DNA of 64,000 nucleotides, from the NCBI RefSeq assembly GCF_000248055.1, contig NZ_BAFC01000093.1:1-64000 (forward strand). The letters are read 5' to 3'. The DNA is from Gordonia sputi NBRC 100414. Its GTDB lineage: Bacteria > Actinomycetota > Actinomycetes > Mycobacteriales > Mycobacteriaceae. Below the pieces are notes generated by a model. It ran no database searches, was not told the origin of the DNA, and saw nothing but the letters and a program-made list of their open reading frames with translations. This document shows positions 26,900 through 37,567 of this stretch, piece by piece. Positions within the stretch are counted from its first letter, which is position 1. Every line of letters starts with the position of its first letter. Made by a program: the position numbers and the translations under genes.

Positions 26900-28480
26900 T
26901 CAGTGCGCGAAATGCCGTGCACCGGTGAGGTACAGGGTGATGCCGGCCTCTGCGGCGGCCTCGATGACCTCTTTGTCGCGGATCGACCCGCCGGGCTGCA
27001 CAACCGCCGATACCCCACCGTTGATCAGCACCTGCAGACCGTCGGGGAACGGGAAGAAGGCGTCCGACGCTCCGACGCTGCCACTGGCCCGCTCGCCTGC
27101 GCGGGTGACGGCGAGGTGCGCCGAGTCGACCCGGTTGACCTGCCCCATACCGACGCCGACAGAGGCGCCGTCCTTGGCGAGCAGAATGGCGTTCGACTTC
27201 ACCGAGCGGCATGCGCGCCAGGCGAATTCGAGATCGGCGAGGGTGTCGGGATCGGCCGGGGGTCCTGCGACGAGTGTCCAGTTGTCCGGGTTGTCGCCCT
27301 CGGCGTCGAGGATGTCGCGATCCTGCATGAGCAGGCCGCCGGACACCGGACGGAACTCGAGTCCTGCGCGCACCGGCGGGGTGGCGCGAAGGATGCGAAT
27401 GTTCTTCTTGCGCTGCAACACCGAGAGCGCGCCGTCGGCGAAGCCCGGAGCGATGATCACCTCGGTGAAGATCTCGGCGACCTGCTCGGCCATCTCGACC
27501 GTGATCTCACGGTTGGCCGCGATCACGCCGCCGTAGGCGCTGACGGGGTCGCACGCATGGGCGAGGCGGTGCGCTTCCCCGATCGTCTCACCAATGGCGA
27601 TGCCACAGGGGTTGGCGTGCTTGATGATTGCGACGGCGGGTGCGTCGAAGTCATGGGCGCTACGCCAGGCGGCGTCGGAGTCGGTGTAGTTGTTGTAGCT
27701 CATCTCCTTGCCGTGCAACTGTTCTGCCGACGCGAGGCCCTCGGGAGCAGCGGTGGATAGGTAGAGCGCCGCGGCCTGGTGAGGGTTCTCGCCATAGCGC
27801 AGCACGTCGGAACGCTTCCAGGTGAATCCGGTCCACTCGGGGAACTTCGATCCGTCAGTCGCGGGCGCAACCTCCTGCGACATCCAGGAGGCAACAGCGA
27901 CGTCATAGTCAGCGGTGTGGCGAAATGCCTTGGCGGCCAACTCACGTCGCTGTGTGAGCGTGAATCCACCCTCGGCGACGGCAGCGGAGACCTGCTCGTA
28001 GTCCATCGGATCGACGACGACGGCAACGCTGGGATGGTTCTTGGCCGCGCCGCGCACCATCGACGGTCCGCCGATGTCGATCTGCTCGATGCACTCGTCG
28101 GGCGTCGCACCAGACGCGACGGTCTCGGTGAACGGGTACAGGTTGACCACGACGAGATCGAAAGGGGCGACTCCCAACTCGTCGAGCTGAGCGACGTGCG
28201 ACTCCTTGCGACTGTCGGCGAGGATGCCCGCATGCACCTTGGGGTGGAGCGTCTTGACCCGACCGTCGAGGCATTCCGGGAATCCGGTGAGCTCCGACAC
28301 CTCGGTCACCGGAATTCCAGCTGCCGCAATGGTTTTCGCAGTCGACCCGGTCGAGACCAGTTCGACGCCCGCCTCGTGCAACGACGACGCGAGATCGGCG
28401 AGGTCGGTCTTGTCGTACACACTGACCAACGCGCGCTTGATGGGGCGTCGACCTGTGTCTGCGGGGGTGGCTGCGTTCAC
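26900..28480 (-). CDS. purH: Bifunctional AICAR transformylase/IMP cyclohydrolase
   Basis: Catalyses the last two steps of IMP synthesis: formylation of AICAR by 10-formyl-THF and ring closure. The 526 residues contain the N-terminal MGS-fold cyclohydrolase ([36 protein letters not shown]) and the C-terminal transformylase with the catalytic Lys-His pair in IIKHANPCG. The open frame runs further upstream but the GTG overlapping the purN stop by four bases (GTGA) fits homologues. It is last in a perM-purN-purH operon. Confidence 0.95.
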   Translation of the reverse strand: MNAATPADTGRRPIKRALVSVYDKTDLADLASSLHEAGVELVSTGSTAKTIAAAGIPVTEVSELTGFPECLDGRVKTLHPKVHAGILADSRKESHVAQLDELGVAPFDLVVVNLYPFTETVASGATPDECIEQIDIGGPSMVRGAAKNHPSVAVVVDPMDYEQVSAAVAEGGFTLTQRRELAAKAFRHTADYDVAVASWMSQEVAPATDGSKFPEWTGFTWKRSDVLRYGENPHQAAALYLSTAAPEGLASAEQLHGKEMSYNNYTDSDAAWRSAHDFDAPAVAIIKHANPCGIAIGETIGEAHRLAHACDPVSAYGGVIAANREITVEMAEQVAEIFTEVIIAPGFADGALSVLQRKKNIRILRATPPVRAGLEFRPVSGGLLMQDRDILDAEGDNPDNWTLVAGPPADPDTLADLEFAWRACRSVKSNAILLAKDGASVGVGMGQVNRVDSAHLAVTRAGERASGSVGASDAFFPFPDGLQVLINGGVSAVVQPGGSIRDKEVIEAAAEAGITLYLTGARHFAH

Positions 28481-29115
28481 GGAATCCGGGCCTTTCGTCC
28501 GTCGATGACAACTCCTCGGGTGACGAGTTTCGCCACAACGTCGGCGAGCAGGAATCGCTCGACCGACTTGATGCGTTCGTGCAGGGTCTCCTCGGTGTCG
28601 CTCGGTGAGATCATCACCGGCGCCTGCGCGAGAATCGGACCGGTGTCGACGCCGTCGTCGACGAGGTGGATCGTCGCGCCGGTCACCTTGACGCCGTGCG
28701 CGAGAGCGTCGGCGACGCCGTGCGCGCCGGGAAACGACGGCAACAACGCCGGGTGAGAGTTCACGATGCGACCACCGAAACGCGACAGGAACGCCGGGCC
28801 GAGGATCTTCATGAAACCTGCGGTCACCACCCACGCGGGCGCTACCGCTGCCACCTGCTCGGCCAGCGCCTCGTCCCAGCGGGCACGGTCGGCGTGGTCG
28901 GAGACACGACATACGACGACGGGAATCTCGTGGCGTTGCGCGATCGACGCTGCGCGACAATCACGGTCGACGACGACTGCCGTCACCTCGAAGGCGGAGT
29001 CGGGGCCGTCGGCGCGGTCGATGAGTGACTCGAGCAGTGTTCCCGTACCCGACGCCATCACGACGATCGGGACGCGTACCGGGTTACCGGCAGCGTCTAC
29101 GGGGGTTCTGTTCAC
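28477..29115 (-). CDS. purN: Phosphoribosylglycinamide formyltransferase
   Basis: Transfers formyl from 10-formyl-THF to GAR in purine synthesis. It is 212 residues long. Catalytic residues are Asn119, His121 ([12 protein letters not shown]) and Asp157 (GVDTGP); ASGTGTLL (21-28) binds the phosphate. The GTG start overlaps the perM stop by four bases, and its own stop overlaps purH in the same way, so all three genes should be translationally coupled. Confidence 0.95.
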   Translation of the reverse strand: MNRTPVDAAGNPVRVPIVVMASGTGTLLESLIDRADGPDSAFEVTAVVVDRDCRAASIAQRHEIPVVVCRVSDHADRARWDEALAEQVAAVAPAWVVTAGFMKILGPAFLSRFGGRIVNSHPALLPSFPGAHGVADALAHGVKVTGATIHLVDDGVDTGPILAQAPVMISPSDTEETLHERIKSVERFLLADVVAKLVTRGVVIDGRKARIP

Positions 29116-30683
29116 ATCTGCGAGCCTAGTGGATCGCTTTTCGCGCCCTGTGAGCGAGTCGTTGCGTCCCCGGCGCTGATCGGATCGACGTCGGTGCCGT
29201 CATCGTCAAACCCGGTATCGCCGTCGAAACGGGCATCATCATCGACTGCACCGCTGTCGGAGCCGACGCCGTCGTCGTCGCTGTCGCTGAGATCGCTGCC
29301 CTCCTCGAACTCCGCGGCGTCGTCGAACTCCACGTCATCACTGGCGCCGCCGTAATAGGAGTCGTCCTCGTCCCAGGAGTCGTATTCTTCGCGGGAGTCG
29401 GCGACGTAGTCGTCGTCGTATCCGGAGTCGTCGAGCCAGGTGTCGAGGTCGTCGGCATCCTCGGCGCCGGACTCCGCCTGCAGCCTGGCGCGCCGAGTCG
29501 ATGGCAGGCACCCGTAGATGAGCGCGACGATGAGTCCGACGACGACAATCCAACCGAGCGTGAACACTCCCGCCGCTGCGACGTTGATGCCCGTCGCGCC
29601 GATCTCGCCGAGTTGGCCGCCTGCGGGCCATGCGAGGAGCACGACGATCGACGCCGCAACCGCTCCGGCCACGCCTACAGCGCGGACGTGCGCGATCGGG
29701 TCGAGTGATCGGCATCGCCAACCCACGTAGCCGGCGACGGCAGCGGGGACAACGAATCCGACGACGCCGAGCGTGCCGTAATCGGCATCGGGGAGCGCTG
29801 CGAGTAGCGGCACGGGCGGCATCGGCCCGCTACGTACCGACAGAAGGTCCACCGACATCGCCCCGACGTGGACGTTGGCGCCAACGAGAACAGCCGTCGC
29901 GCCCACGATCACGTTGGGAAGGTAGAGGATCGACAGCACGGTCAGTCCCAGGTAGCCGTCGAAGCGGTAGCCGCCGCTGATGACGTGCCCGACGTCGGAA
30001 AAGCTCAGCAGCAGTCGTACGAGAACGAGAACCGACCCGGCAGCGAGGAGCGCGACCGCGGCAAGCAGACCGAAGCGAAATCCTCGACGGTCGGGTGCGG
30101 TCACCGAGGTCAGTGCCGCCAGGTCGCGACGACGTCGCCAGGCAACACCTGCGGCTGTCGCCAGCCCGTGCAGAGCGATCGTGCAACCGAAGGCCGACAA
30201 CGCATTCGGGGCGGCAACAGGTGTATCCGACGATCCGTCCATGAGCACGGCCAACGCCATCGCGGTGATCACCAGCGGTCCACCGATCGCGGCCGCCACG
30301 ATCGCCGCGAGCTCAGACGCCGACCGCCCGACGCGGCTCGCCGACGATGCGAATCCGGCAGTCCCCGCCGCGACGAGCAGCGTCGGCAGCATCGGAAGCA
30401 CGCTGAGCGTGACGCCGTTCATCGTCATCGGCACCTGGTGGATGGCCAACCAGCACGCCGAGATCACGTTCGCGATGCCCGAGATATCTCCGCCGGACAT
30501 GAGGAGTACGGCGAGTACACAGACCACGAGGACCATCAGCGTGAGGACCGGCACCCCGAATGCGACGAGGATCAACTCCCGCGCGCTGCCCTCGGTGCCG
30601 AGGCGCTGCGCGCGGGTCGTCCGCCGCACCTGACGCAGACGCGCGGAAAGACTCTCTCTGGGCACAGACCTGATCGACGACAT
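29112..30683 (-). CDS. perM: PerM-like integral membrane protein (DUF6350)
   Basis: A 523-residue polytopic protein with about ten or more helices, similar to M. tuberculosis Rv0955/PerM, a protein linked to cell division and persistence. Homology is judged from neighbours (Rv0954-like gene upstream, purN downstream) and topology. The last 130 residues form a very acidic, Asp/Ser-rich cytoplasmic tail (DDDGVGSDSGAVDDDARFDG). The ATG used here is 21 codons inside the longest frame, where the conserved part begins. Confidence 0.8.
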   Translation of the reverse strand: MSSIRSVPRESLSARLRQVRRTTRAQRLGTEGSARELILVAFGVPVLTLMVLVVCVLAVLLMSGGDISGIANVISACWLAIHQVPMTMNGVTLSVLPMLPTLLVAAGTAGFASSASRVGRSASELAAIVAAAIGGPLVITAMALAVLMDGSSDTPVAAPNALSAFGCTIALHGLATAAGVAWRRRRDLAALTSVTAPDRRGFRFGLLAAVALLAAGSVLVLVRLLLSFSDVGHVISGGYRFDGYLGLTVLSILYLPNVIVGATAVLVGANVHVGAMSVDLLSVRSGPMPPVPLLAALPDADYGTLGVVGFVVPAAVAGYVGWRCRSLDPIAHVRAVGVAGAVAASIVVLLAWPAGGQLGEIGATGINVAAAGVFTLGWIVVVGLIVALIYGCLPSTRRARLQAESGAEDADDLDTWLDDSGYDDDYVADSREEYDSWDEDDSYYGGASDDVEFDDAAEFEEGSDLSDSDDDGVGSDSGAVDDDARFDGDTGFDDDGTDVDPISAGDATTRSQGAKSDPLGSQM

Positions 30684-30750
30684 CGTTACGAGCGTGACAC
30701 GAGTGACTGCAGTTGAGTTGGAGACGCGCCGAGAGATAACACTCACGGCA

Positions 30751-30790
30751 TACGTGTAGGGCCCCGCAACGTGGCGGGGCCCTACATGTA
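30751..30790. terminator. Strong hairpin after the 34 kDa-antigen homologue
   Basis: Arms TGTAGGGCCCCGC and GCGGGGCCCTACA form a 13-bp perfect stem with a 6-base loop; with one G-T pair it extends to 17 bp. It lies about 60 bases after the stop of the minus-strand gene and upstream of perM, so it likely separates the two transcripts. Confidence 0.75.
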
Positions 30791-30852
30791 GTTAGTTGTT
30801 CGCGTTGGTTCTCAGCTGCCCGGCGATTCACTGCCGGGATGCCGGCCGGGCA

Positions 30853-32274
30853 TCAGGTCGACGACGAACTGCCCTTACCCGACTGATCTTCGGGCCGGTG
30901 GAACGCCGTGGTGCGGTCCCCGTATCCACTCTCGGCCGACGGTGACGACGCCTGCGGCGCCGCGCCCCTCGACGCTGCCCCCGTGGAGCCGGCTCCTGTG
31001 GAGCCGGCTCCCGTCGATTCCGACGCGGCCGGACCGCTCGGGTACCCACTCGAGTGCGAGGCGGGACTCGACGACGGCTGAGCCTGCGAGTACGACGAGG
31101 CCGAATAGGGCGAGTAAGACGATGACTGCGGTGATTCCTGAGCCGACGCGGCGCCCGCACCGTACGCAGCCGAGTCTCCCGCCTGATGAGACGGCGACTG
31201 GCCGTAGGTGTAGGCCGACTGTCCGTAACCCGCGGCGGAGGGGCTCGGTGTAGCGGAACCAGCGGCAGCGGGCGTGGAGGCGACAGGTGCCTGCGCCTTG
31301 CCCGATGCCCGTGCGTCGCCATAGCCGGTCGCCGTCGCCTGCCCGTATGCCTGTGTGGCGGGAGTCGTCTCGGCCACGACGGTCGTCTGTTCGACGGCGC
31401 TCACGGTCGAACCCGCGGGAACCGACCCGGTGGTTGTGTCAGCGCCCGGCGCCGGTGCGAGTTTGACCGCTCCGAGCACGATGAGCAGCCAGAAGATGGC
31501 GAGGCCCGCGATCAACAACGAGATAACCATCTGCACGTAGTCTTCCCACGACGATGAGGGAGCCGTCACGCCGTAGTTCGCGTAGTTCGATACGTCTGTC
31601 AACGAGGTGTGGATGAGCGAGTAGATCCGCGTGATCGCGTCGGCGCCGGTCAATGCGGCCAAGACCGGAACGAGCGCGTTGACGGCGACCTTGCTCGGGA
31701 ACAACGCGGCGAGCAGCGACAGCGCGATCACGATGACCCCGAGCGACAGTCCCGACCCGTAGCTCCAGAAACCGACGAACAGGTTCAGCACAGCGAGCAC
31801 GCTCAGCGCGATGGCGAGGAACAGCGAGGTGTTCGCCGGAAGTCCCTGGCTCACAGGCTTCGGCGTGGCACCGTAGCCGTACTGCCCCTGCCCGTACTGG
31901 TTGTAATCGGCCTGACCGTATCCCGGCTGCGAGTACCCGGACTGGGGATATCCCGATTGTCCGTACTCCTGCTGGCCGTAGCCCTGCTGCCCATAGCTCT
32001 GTTGGCCGTAACCCTGGGTCTGTCCGTATCCCCCGGCAGCCTGCTGGCCGTAGCCGCCAGTCTGTCCGTAGCCGTACTGACCGGCAGCCTGCTGTCCGTA
32101 GCCCTGCGGGGACGATCCCTGTTGGGACGGCCCTTGCTGGGATGATCCCTGCTGCTCAGAGCCGCGCTGCCCGCTCCCGGCCTGCGGATATCCGGCTTGT
32201 TGTCCGGCCTGTTGTCCATAACCCTGGCCCGAGTCGGAGGCGCCGAAACCGGAGCCCCCCGGCTGATAGCTCAT
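30853..32274 (-). CDS. 34 kDa antigen homologue, DUF5336 membrane protein (Rv0954-like)
   Basis: A 473-residue membrane protein. Residues 1-140 are low complexity with dozens of YGQ, QQGYGQ and GYPQSGY units. A middle region of about four hydrophobic helices ([20 protein letters not shown] to [17 protein letters not shown]) is the DUF5336 domain. The C-terminal 180 residues are Ser/Ala/Pro/Tyr-rich. In mycobacteria the relative lies beside perM, as here. Function unknown; an envelope or growth-pole role is speculation. AGGAG sits 8 bases before the ATG. Confidence 0.85.
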   Translation of the reverse strand: MSYQPGGSGFGASDSGQGYGQQAGQQAGYPQAGSGQRGSEQQGSSQQGPSQQGSSPQGYGQQAAGQYGYGQTGGYGQQAAGGYGQTQGYGQQSYGQQGYGQQEYGQSGYPQSGYSQPGYGQADYNQYGQGQYGYGATPKPVSQGLPANTSLFLAIALSVLAVLNLFVGFWSYGSGLSLGVIVIALSLLAALFPSKVAVNALVPVLAALTGADAITRIYSLIHTSLTDVSNYANYGVTAPSSSWEDYVQMVISLLIAGLAIFWLLIVLGAVKLAPAPGADTTTGSVPAGSTVSAVEQTTVVAETTPATQAYGQATATGYGDARASGKAQAPVASTPAAAGSATPSPSAAGYGQSAYTYGQSPSHQAGDSAAYGAGAASAQESPQSSSYSPYSASSYSQAQPSSSPASHSSGYPSGPAASESTGAGSTGAGSTGAASRGAAPQASSPSAESGYGDRTTAFHRPEDQSGKGSSSST

Positions 32275-32374
32275 ACGTCATATCTCCTGGTCGAAGCGTG
32301 CGGGCCGCGCCCGCACAGACACGTGGCACGGCAGTTCCCCGACCACGCTAGTACATCGGTGTGAGACGGATCCC

Positions 32375-34396
32375 TCACCACTGATGTTCGCGACCACGTG
32401 CTGCGTACCAGTCGATGAGGCCCGGATCGTCGATCGACCGGGGGTCGACGTCGACGCCGGTGCGGCCCGCGAGGATCGCGGTCACCGGCACCTCGAGCTT
32501 CTTACCCGTGCGGGTGTGCGGGATGCCTGGCGCCTCGATCGCCTCGTCGGGCACATGCCGTGGCGACAATCGTGTGCGGATCGACGAGGCGATCATCGAG
32601 CGCAGATCGTCGTCGAGCGTGGCGCCGGGCATCAGGGTCACAAACAGGGGCATCCAGTACTTGCCGTCGGGTCCGTCGACGCCGAGTACGAACGCCTCCG
32701 CGACCTCCGGGAGGCTTTCGACGACCTCGTAGATGTCGGCCGATCCCATGCGCACACCCTGCTTGTTGAGCGTCGCATCGCTGCGGCCGTGGATGATGAG
32801 CGAACCCCGATCGGTGACCGTGACCCAATCGCCGTGTCGCCATACCGGTTCCGAATCGGAGTCGGTGCCCGACCATTCGTGCGCAAAGTACGCCGCACGA
32901 TAACGAGCACCGTCCGGGTCGTTCCAGAAGCCCACCGGCATCGAGGGCATCGGTGCGGTGACGACCATCTCGCCGACCTCACCGATCAGCGGCGTGGTGT
33001 CGGGAGCCCAGCTGGCAAGCGCCACACCGAGGTAACGCACCGAGAGCTCACCGGGCACGACCGGCTGACCCGACGAACCGCCTGCGAACGCGGTCACCAC
33101 GTCGGTGCCGCCACTGATCGACGACACCGGAATCCCGGGGCGTACGTTCTCGTCGATCCAGTCGAACAGATCGGCCGACAACGCCGAACCGGTGCTCCCG
33201 ATCCCCCGTAGCGCCGCCAGGTCGTGGTCGCGGCCCGGTTGCAGGCCTGCCTTGCGGCTCGCCTGCAACTGTCCGGGACTGGTGCCGAAGTAGGTGACAC
33301 CTTCGTCGGCGACGAGTGCCCAGAGCCGATCGGCGTCGGGGTAGAGCGGTGAGCCGCTGTAACAGACGATCTCAGCGCCCACCAGCAATCCCGCGGCCCG
33401 GAAGTTCCACATCATCCAACTCAGCGCGGTGTGCCAGAAGAAGACGTCATCACGCGACAGATCGGCATGCAGGCCGGCGGCTTTCAGATGTTCGACGACG
33501 ACGCCGCCGTGCCCGTGCACGATTCCCTTGGGACGCCCCGTTGTTCCCGAACTGAAGAGCACCCACAGCGGATGATCGAACCCGACCCGCACCGGGATGT
33601 CGGCGTCGGGAACGTCGGACTGCGCCTGCGAATTCGACGCAATGGCGCTCTCGTAGCTCAGAATTTCGATTCCGCGGGCAGGCTGTCGCGACGGATCTCC
33701 GACGACGATGTGGGAGCCCAGCCCTTCGAGAAGGCCTGCCAGTTCGGCGCTGTCGGCCGTCTTGTCGATGTCCTTGCCGTTGTATCGGTAGCCGTCGGCG
33801 GTCACCAGCACCTTGGGCTCGAGTTGGGCGAGTCGGCCCGCGGCACCCGACGGCGCGTAGTCCTGTCCGCAACCCGACCAGATCGCGCCGACCGCGGCGG
33901 TGCCGAGGAACGCCACCAACGCCTCGGGAATGTCGGGCAGGTAGGCGGCGACCACATCGCCGACACCGACCCCGAGCCCGCGCAGCGTGCGCGCGAACGC
34001 CAGCGACTGCTCGCGCAACTGTGCCCACGTCAGCGACACACGCGTGCCGCTCTCGTCGACTCCGACGATCGCGGTCCGCGCGGCGGCGTCGGGATCGTCG
34101 GCGTGCCGGAAGACCTGATCGACGTAGTTCAGGGTGACGTCGGGAAACCATTGCGCGCCTGGCATGTCCGTCGACGCGAGGACGGCGGCGGCGCCTTCGG
34201 CGAGCGGACCGGCAACGGCGTCGAGGTCGAAGAAGTCCCACACCGCGCGCCAGAACTGCGCAGGACTGTCCACCGACCAGGCCCACAGCGTCGCGTACGA
34301 CGACGTGTCGACGCCGTGGCGCTCGGCGACCTCTCGCGCGAAATCGTCCATGCGCGTTGTTGTTTCGCCTCGGCCCGAAGATCCGGGGTCGGTCAT
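32375..34396 (-). CDS. Acetoacetate-CoA ligase
   Basis: ATP-dependent synthetase converting acetoacetate to acetoacetyl-CoA via an acyl-adenylate. The 673 residues fit this family, including its N-terminal segment (ATLWAWSVDSPAQFWRAVWDFF). The P-loop is LFSSGTTGRPKG (280-291), and a C-terminal TRTGKKLEVPV supplies the catalytic lysine. The ATG shares one base with the stop of the FadD-like gene (TGATG). In M. tuberculosis the matching cluster holds scoA/scoB, a CoA transferase for the same substrate; this enzyme probably fills that step in leucine degradation. Confidence 0.88.
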   Translation of the reverse strand: MTDPGSSGRGETTTRMDDFAREVAERHGVDTSSYATLWAWSVDSPAQFWRAVWDFFDLDAVAGPLAEGAAAVLASTDMPGAQWFPDVTLNYVDQVFRHADDPDAAARTAIVGVDESGTRVSLTWAQLREQSLAFARTLRGLGVGVGDVVAAYLPDIPEALVAFLGTAAVGAIWSGCGQDYAPSGAAGRLAQLEPKVLVTADGYRYNGKDIDKTADSAELAGLLEGLGSHIVVGDPSRQPARGIEILSYESAIASNSQAQSDVPDADIPVRVGFDHPLWVLFSSGTTGRPKGIVHGHGGVVVEHLKAAGLHADLSRDDVFFWHTALSWMMWNFRAAGLLVGAEIVCYSGSPLYPDADRLWALVADEGVTYFGTSPGQLQASRKAGLQPGRDHDLAALRGIGSTGSALSADLFDWIDENVRPGIPVSSISGGTDVVTAFAGGSSGQPVVPGELSVRYLGVALASWAPDTTPLIGEVGEMVVTAPMPSMPVGFWNDPDGARYRAAYFAHEWSGTDSDSEPVWRHGDWVTVTDRGSLIIHGRSDATLNKQGVRMGSADIYEVVESLPEVAEAFVLGVDGPDGKYWMPLFVTLMPGATLDDDLRSMIASSIRTRLSPRHVPDEAIEAPGIPHTRTGKKLEVPVTAILAGRTGVDVDPRSIDDPGLIDWYAARGREHQW

Positions 34397-36039
34397 CACG
34401 CCAACCCGAGAAGGTCGACGGACTCCGCGCGCATCGCCACCTTGCGTACCTTGCCGGTCACGGTCATCGGGAATTCCTTGACCACGTGGACGTATCTCGG
34501 GATCTTGTGGCGCGCGATCTTTCCGGTCGCGAACTCGCGCACGTCGTCGGCGGTGAGGTCGGCGACGCCGTCGCGCAACTGAATCCACGCCATGAGTTCT
34601 TCGCCGTAACGCTCGTCGGGCACGCCGATCACCTGCGCGTCGAGGATGTCGGGGTGGGTGTAGAGGAACTCTTCGATCTCGCGCGGGTAGATGTTCTCTC
34701 CCCCGCGGATCACCATGTCCTTGATGCGCCCCGTGATTCGCGCGTACGAGTTCGGGTCCATGACGGCCAGGTCGCCGGTGTGCATCCAACCGTCGGCATC
34801 GAGCGCCTCCGCGGTCTTCTCGGGTTCGTTCCAGTACCCGCTCATCACGCTGTAACCGCGAGTACAGAATTCGCCGGTCTCACCGCGCGGCAGTGTCTCT
34901 CCCGTGATGGGGTCGATCACCTTGATCTCCAGATGCGGCCCCACCCGCCCGACGGTGCCGACCCGCAGTTCCAGCGGATCGTCGACTCTCGTCTGACACG
35001 ACACCGGCGACGTCTCCGTCATCCCGTAGCAGATCGAGACCTCGCCCATGTGCATGCGATCGACCACCTGCCGCATCACGTGTTCGGGGCACGGCGAACC
35101 CGCCATGATCCCTGTCCGCAGACTCGACAGATCGTACTGGCCCGGCTCGACGTGATCGAGGAGCGCCAGCTCGGCGATGAACATCGTCGGCACACCGTAG
35201 AGGCTCGTGCAGCGATAGTCGACGACGGCCCGCAATGCGGCTTCCGGATCGAAGGTCGGCGACGGAATGACCATGGCCGCACCATGACTCGTCGCGGCAA
35301 GGTTGCCCATCACCATGCCGAAGCAGTGATAGAACGGCACCGGGATGCAGATGCGGTCGGCGTCGGTGTAGGCGAGTAGTTCGCCGACGAGGTAACCGTT
35401 GTTGCTGATGTTGGCGTGCGTGAGTGTCGCACCCTTCGGGAAACCCGTTGTACCCGAAGTGTATTGGATGTTGATCGGATCGTCCGACCGCAGCGTCGCC
35501 GCGCGTTGCGCCACCGCGGACAACTCATCGTCCGACGGCCAGGTGAGCAGTTCGTCCCACTCGGGCGTCTCGAAGAGGATCACCTCACGCAGTTCCGACG
35601 CCGCGGGCCGGGCGGCGTCGAGCATGCCCCGATAGTCGGAGTCCTTGTACCGCTCGGCGGCGAGCACGACGCTGGTGCCCGACTGGGTGAGCGCATAGTC
35701 GAGCTCGTTCTGCCGGTAGGCGGGGTTGAGATTGACCAGGATGGCACCGATCTCGGCGGTCGCGTACTGCACCATCACCCATTCGGGTCGGTTCGGCGCC
35801 CACAGGCCCACCCGATCGCCCGCCTGAACGCCGTGCCGGAGCAGTCCCGCGGCGAGCGCGAGTACCTCGGCACGGAACTCTCGATACGTCCAGGTTCGTC
35901 CGCTGGGAGCGTCGACGAGGGCGAGGTTCTCCCCGTACGCCTCGGTGGTGCGCGCGAGCGTCTGCCCGATCGTCTCCGTCAGCAGCGGCGGGTTGTCTTC
36001 ACCACGGGCATAGGCCAATTCGACCTTCTGCTCGGCCAT
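34396..36039 (-). CDS. Acyl-CoA synthetase, FadD35-like
   Basis: AMP-forming acyl-CoA ligase of 547 residues. It has the P-loop [13 protein letters not shown] (193-205), the adenylate motif [19 protein letters not shown], and the C-terminal [16 protein letters not shown] hinge and [12 protein letters not shown] lysine. It resembles FadD35, which lies in the leucine cluster of M. tuberculosis. Acyl chain preference cannot be read. ATG preferred over the GTG three codons earlier; GAGAG lies upstream. Confidence 0.87.
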   Translation of the reverse strand: MAEQKVELAYARGEDNPPLLTETIGQTLARTTEAYGENLALVDAPSGRTWTYREFRAEVLALAAGLLRHGVQAGDRVGLWAPNRPEWVMVQYATAEIGAILVNLNPAYRQNELDYALTQSGTSVVLAAERYKDSDYRGMLDAARPAASELREVILFETPEWDELLTWPSDDELSAVAQRAATLRSDDPINIQYTSGTTGFPKGATLTHANISNNGYLVGELLAYTDADRICIPVPFYHCFGMVMGNLAATSHGAAMVIPSPTFDPEAALRAVVDYRCTSLYGVPTMFIAELALLDHVEPGQYDLSSLRTGIMAGSPCPEHVMRQVVDRMHMGEVSICYGMTETSPVSCQTRVDDPLELRVGTVGRVGPHLEIKVIDPITGETLPRGETGEFCTRGYSVMSGYWNEPEKTAEALDADGWMHTGDLAVMDPNSYARITGRIKDMVIRGGENIYPREIEEFLYTHPDILDAQVIGVPDERYGEELMAWIQLRDGVADLTADDVREFATGKIARHKIPRYVHVVKEFPMTVTGKVRKVAMRAESVDLLGLA

Positions 36040-36086
36040 TCGGATCACTCTCTTCTCGTGGACTCATATCCTGATCATGCGGTCAT

Positions 36087-37007
36087 TTACGTGTCGAGGT
36101 TTTCGGCTGCGGCGGCACGCGCCAGCACAGCCTCGGCCTGACGAAGCACGGGGCCGTCGATCATCTGCCCGTCGAGGCTGAAGACGCCACCGTGATACTC
36201 CTCCGACTTTTCGAGAACCTGCTTGGCCCAATCGATCTCGTCGGCATCCGGGCTGTATCCGGCACGGATGATCTCCACCTGTGAGGGGTGAATGCATGCT
36301 GTCGCGGCATACCCGAGTGCGACGGCGTCGCGGACCTCTGCTGCGAGGCCGTCGGTGTCGGGGATGTCGATGTGTACCGAGTCGACGGCGAAGATCCCCG
36401 CGGCCGCCGAGGAGATCCGCACCATCGCACGTGCGTAGCGGGCAACGTCGCGATAGGTGCCCGCCCCCGGCTCAGCCTGACCGAATCTGCTCGACTTGCC
36501 GCCCAGACCGGCCACGAGATCCTCTGCACCCCACATCAATCCGATGCAGTTGACGGCCTGAGCTATCTCGTTGACGTTCACCACGCCGAGCGGTGTCTCG
36601 ATGAGTGCGATGGTCTGGAACGCCGTCTCGATGACCGACGCTGCGGTCTCGGCCTTCGCCTGCATGACCACCCGATAGTTGGTGTCGCTCAATGCCGCGA
36701 GGTCGCGCCGATAGTCACCGGTACCCGCCGGGTTGATACGCACGACGGTTCGGTCCGGGTCGATCGGGTTGGCGACCAACGCTTCCCGTGCTGCCACGCG
36801 ATTCTCCGGTGCGACCGCGTCCTCGAGGTCGAGGATGACGACGTCGGCTCGCTCGAGTGCCTTCTGGTAGCGGTCGGGACGGTCGGCCGGACAGAACAGC
36901 ATCGCCGGACCCGAGGGCAGCCAGGCGTTGACCAACATCTGTGGTTCACTGCCGATCTGGCTGGAAATACCGAACTGATTGGGCGGCACGATCGGGCCGG
37001 TGGTCAC
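36087..37007 (-). CDS. CitE-like HpcH/HpaI-family acyl-CoA lyase
   Basis: A TIM-barrel lyase of about 306 residues. Magnesium-site and substrate features are DVVILDLEDAVAPENR, ALIETPLGVVN and GAEDLVAGLG. It matches the position of Rv2498c (CitE-like) in the M. tuberculosis leucine cluster, an enzyme of beta-hydroxyacyl-CoA (citramalyl-CoA/HMG-CoA type) cleavage; no citrate lyase alpha or gamma subunit is nearby, so citrate is not the substrate. GTG start with AGGAG 8 bases upstream. Confidence 0.86.
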   Translation of the reverse strand: MTTGPIVPPNQFGISSQIGSEPQMLVNAWLPSGPAMLFCPADRPDRYQKALERADVVILDLEDAVAPENRVAAREALVANPIDPDRTVVRINPAGTGDYRRDLAALSDTNYRVVMQAKAETAASVIETAFQTIALIETPLGVVNVNEIAQAVNCIGLMWGAEDLVAGLGGKSSRFGQAEPGAGTYRDVARYARAMVRISSAAAGIFAVDSVHIDIPDTDGLAAEVRDAVALGYAATACIHPSQVEIIRAGYSPDADEIDWAKQVLEKSEEYHGGVFSLDGQMIDGPVLRQAEAVLARAAAAENLDT

Positions 37008-37057
37008 GATTCTCACTCCTGTTCGTTCAGACGTCGGCGGAGTTGTCTCCGGCGGCG

Positions 37058-37567
37058 TCAGTCGTCGGGTCGCTTCCGTACCAGTGTGGCCCTCGCGGCT
37101 CGGGCGACAACCACCCCGTCCTGATTGCGACCGACGTGAAGCAGGTTGACCACCCCTTCGCCGGGACGCGACCGGGACTCGCGGATGCCAGTGCACTCCG
37201 TCTCCGCGTACAGCGTGTCGCCCGCGAACAACGGTGCGGGAAAGGAGACCTCGCTGAAACCGAGGTTCGCGACGAGCGTCCCCTGTGTCAGTTGCGACAC
37301 CGACAATCCGACGATCGTCGACAGCGTGAACATTGAATTGATGAGTCGCTGACCGCCGAAGCCGGGCTGCTGAGCCGACCACGCGGCGTCGAGATGCAGT
37401 GCCTGCGTGTTCATGGTCAACGTGGTGAACAGCACGTTGTCGGCCTCGGTCACGGTCCGACCCGGCCGATGCTCGTACACCGTGCCCTCGTCGAACTCCT
37501 CGAACCACAACCCGCGTTGTATCACCCTGCGAGCCGTCGATGTGGGCGATTGCGTGCCATCACTCAT
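37058..37567 (-). CDS. MaoC-like enoyl-CoA hydratase
   Basis: A hot-dog-fold hydratase of 169 residues, similar to Rv2499c. The catalytic Asp/His region reads TVTEADNVLFTTLTMNTQALHLD, with SFPAPLFAGDTLYAETE downstream. In a leucine pathway it would hydrate 3-methylglutaconyl-CoA, and in itaconate use itaconyl-CoA. Its ATG overlaps the acyl-CoA dehydrogenase stop by four bases (ATGA). Confidence 0.86.
   Translation of the reverse strand: MSDGTQSPTSTARRVIQRGLWFEEFDEGTVYEHRPGRTVTEADNVLFTTLTMNTQALHLDAAWSAQQPGFGGQRLINSMFTLSTIVGLSVSQLTQGTLVANLGFSEVSFPAPLFAGDTLYAETECTGIRESRSRPGEGVVNLLHVGRNQDGVVVARAARATLVRKRPDD

Noticed and set aside
36087-37007. Citrate lyase beta subunit
   Set aside because: No alpha, gamma or accessory cit genes are present; the context is a leucine/itaconate type acyl-CoA pathway.
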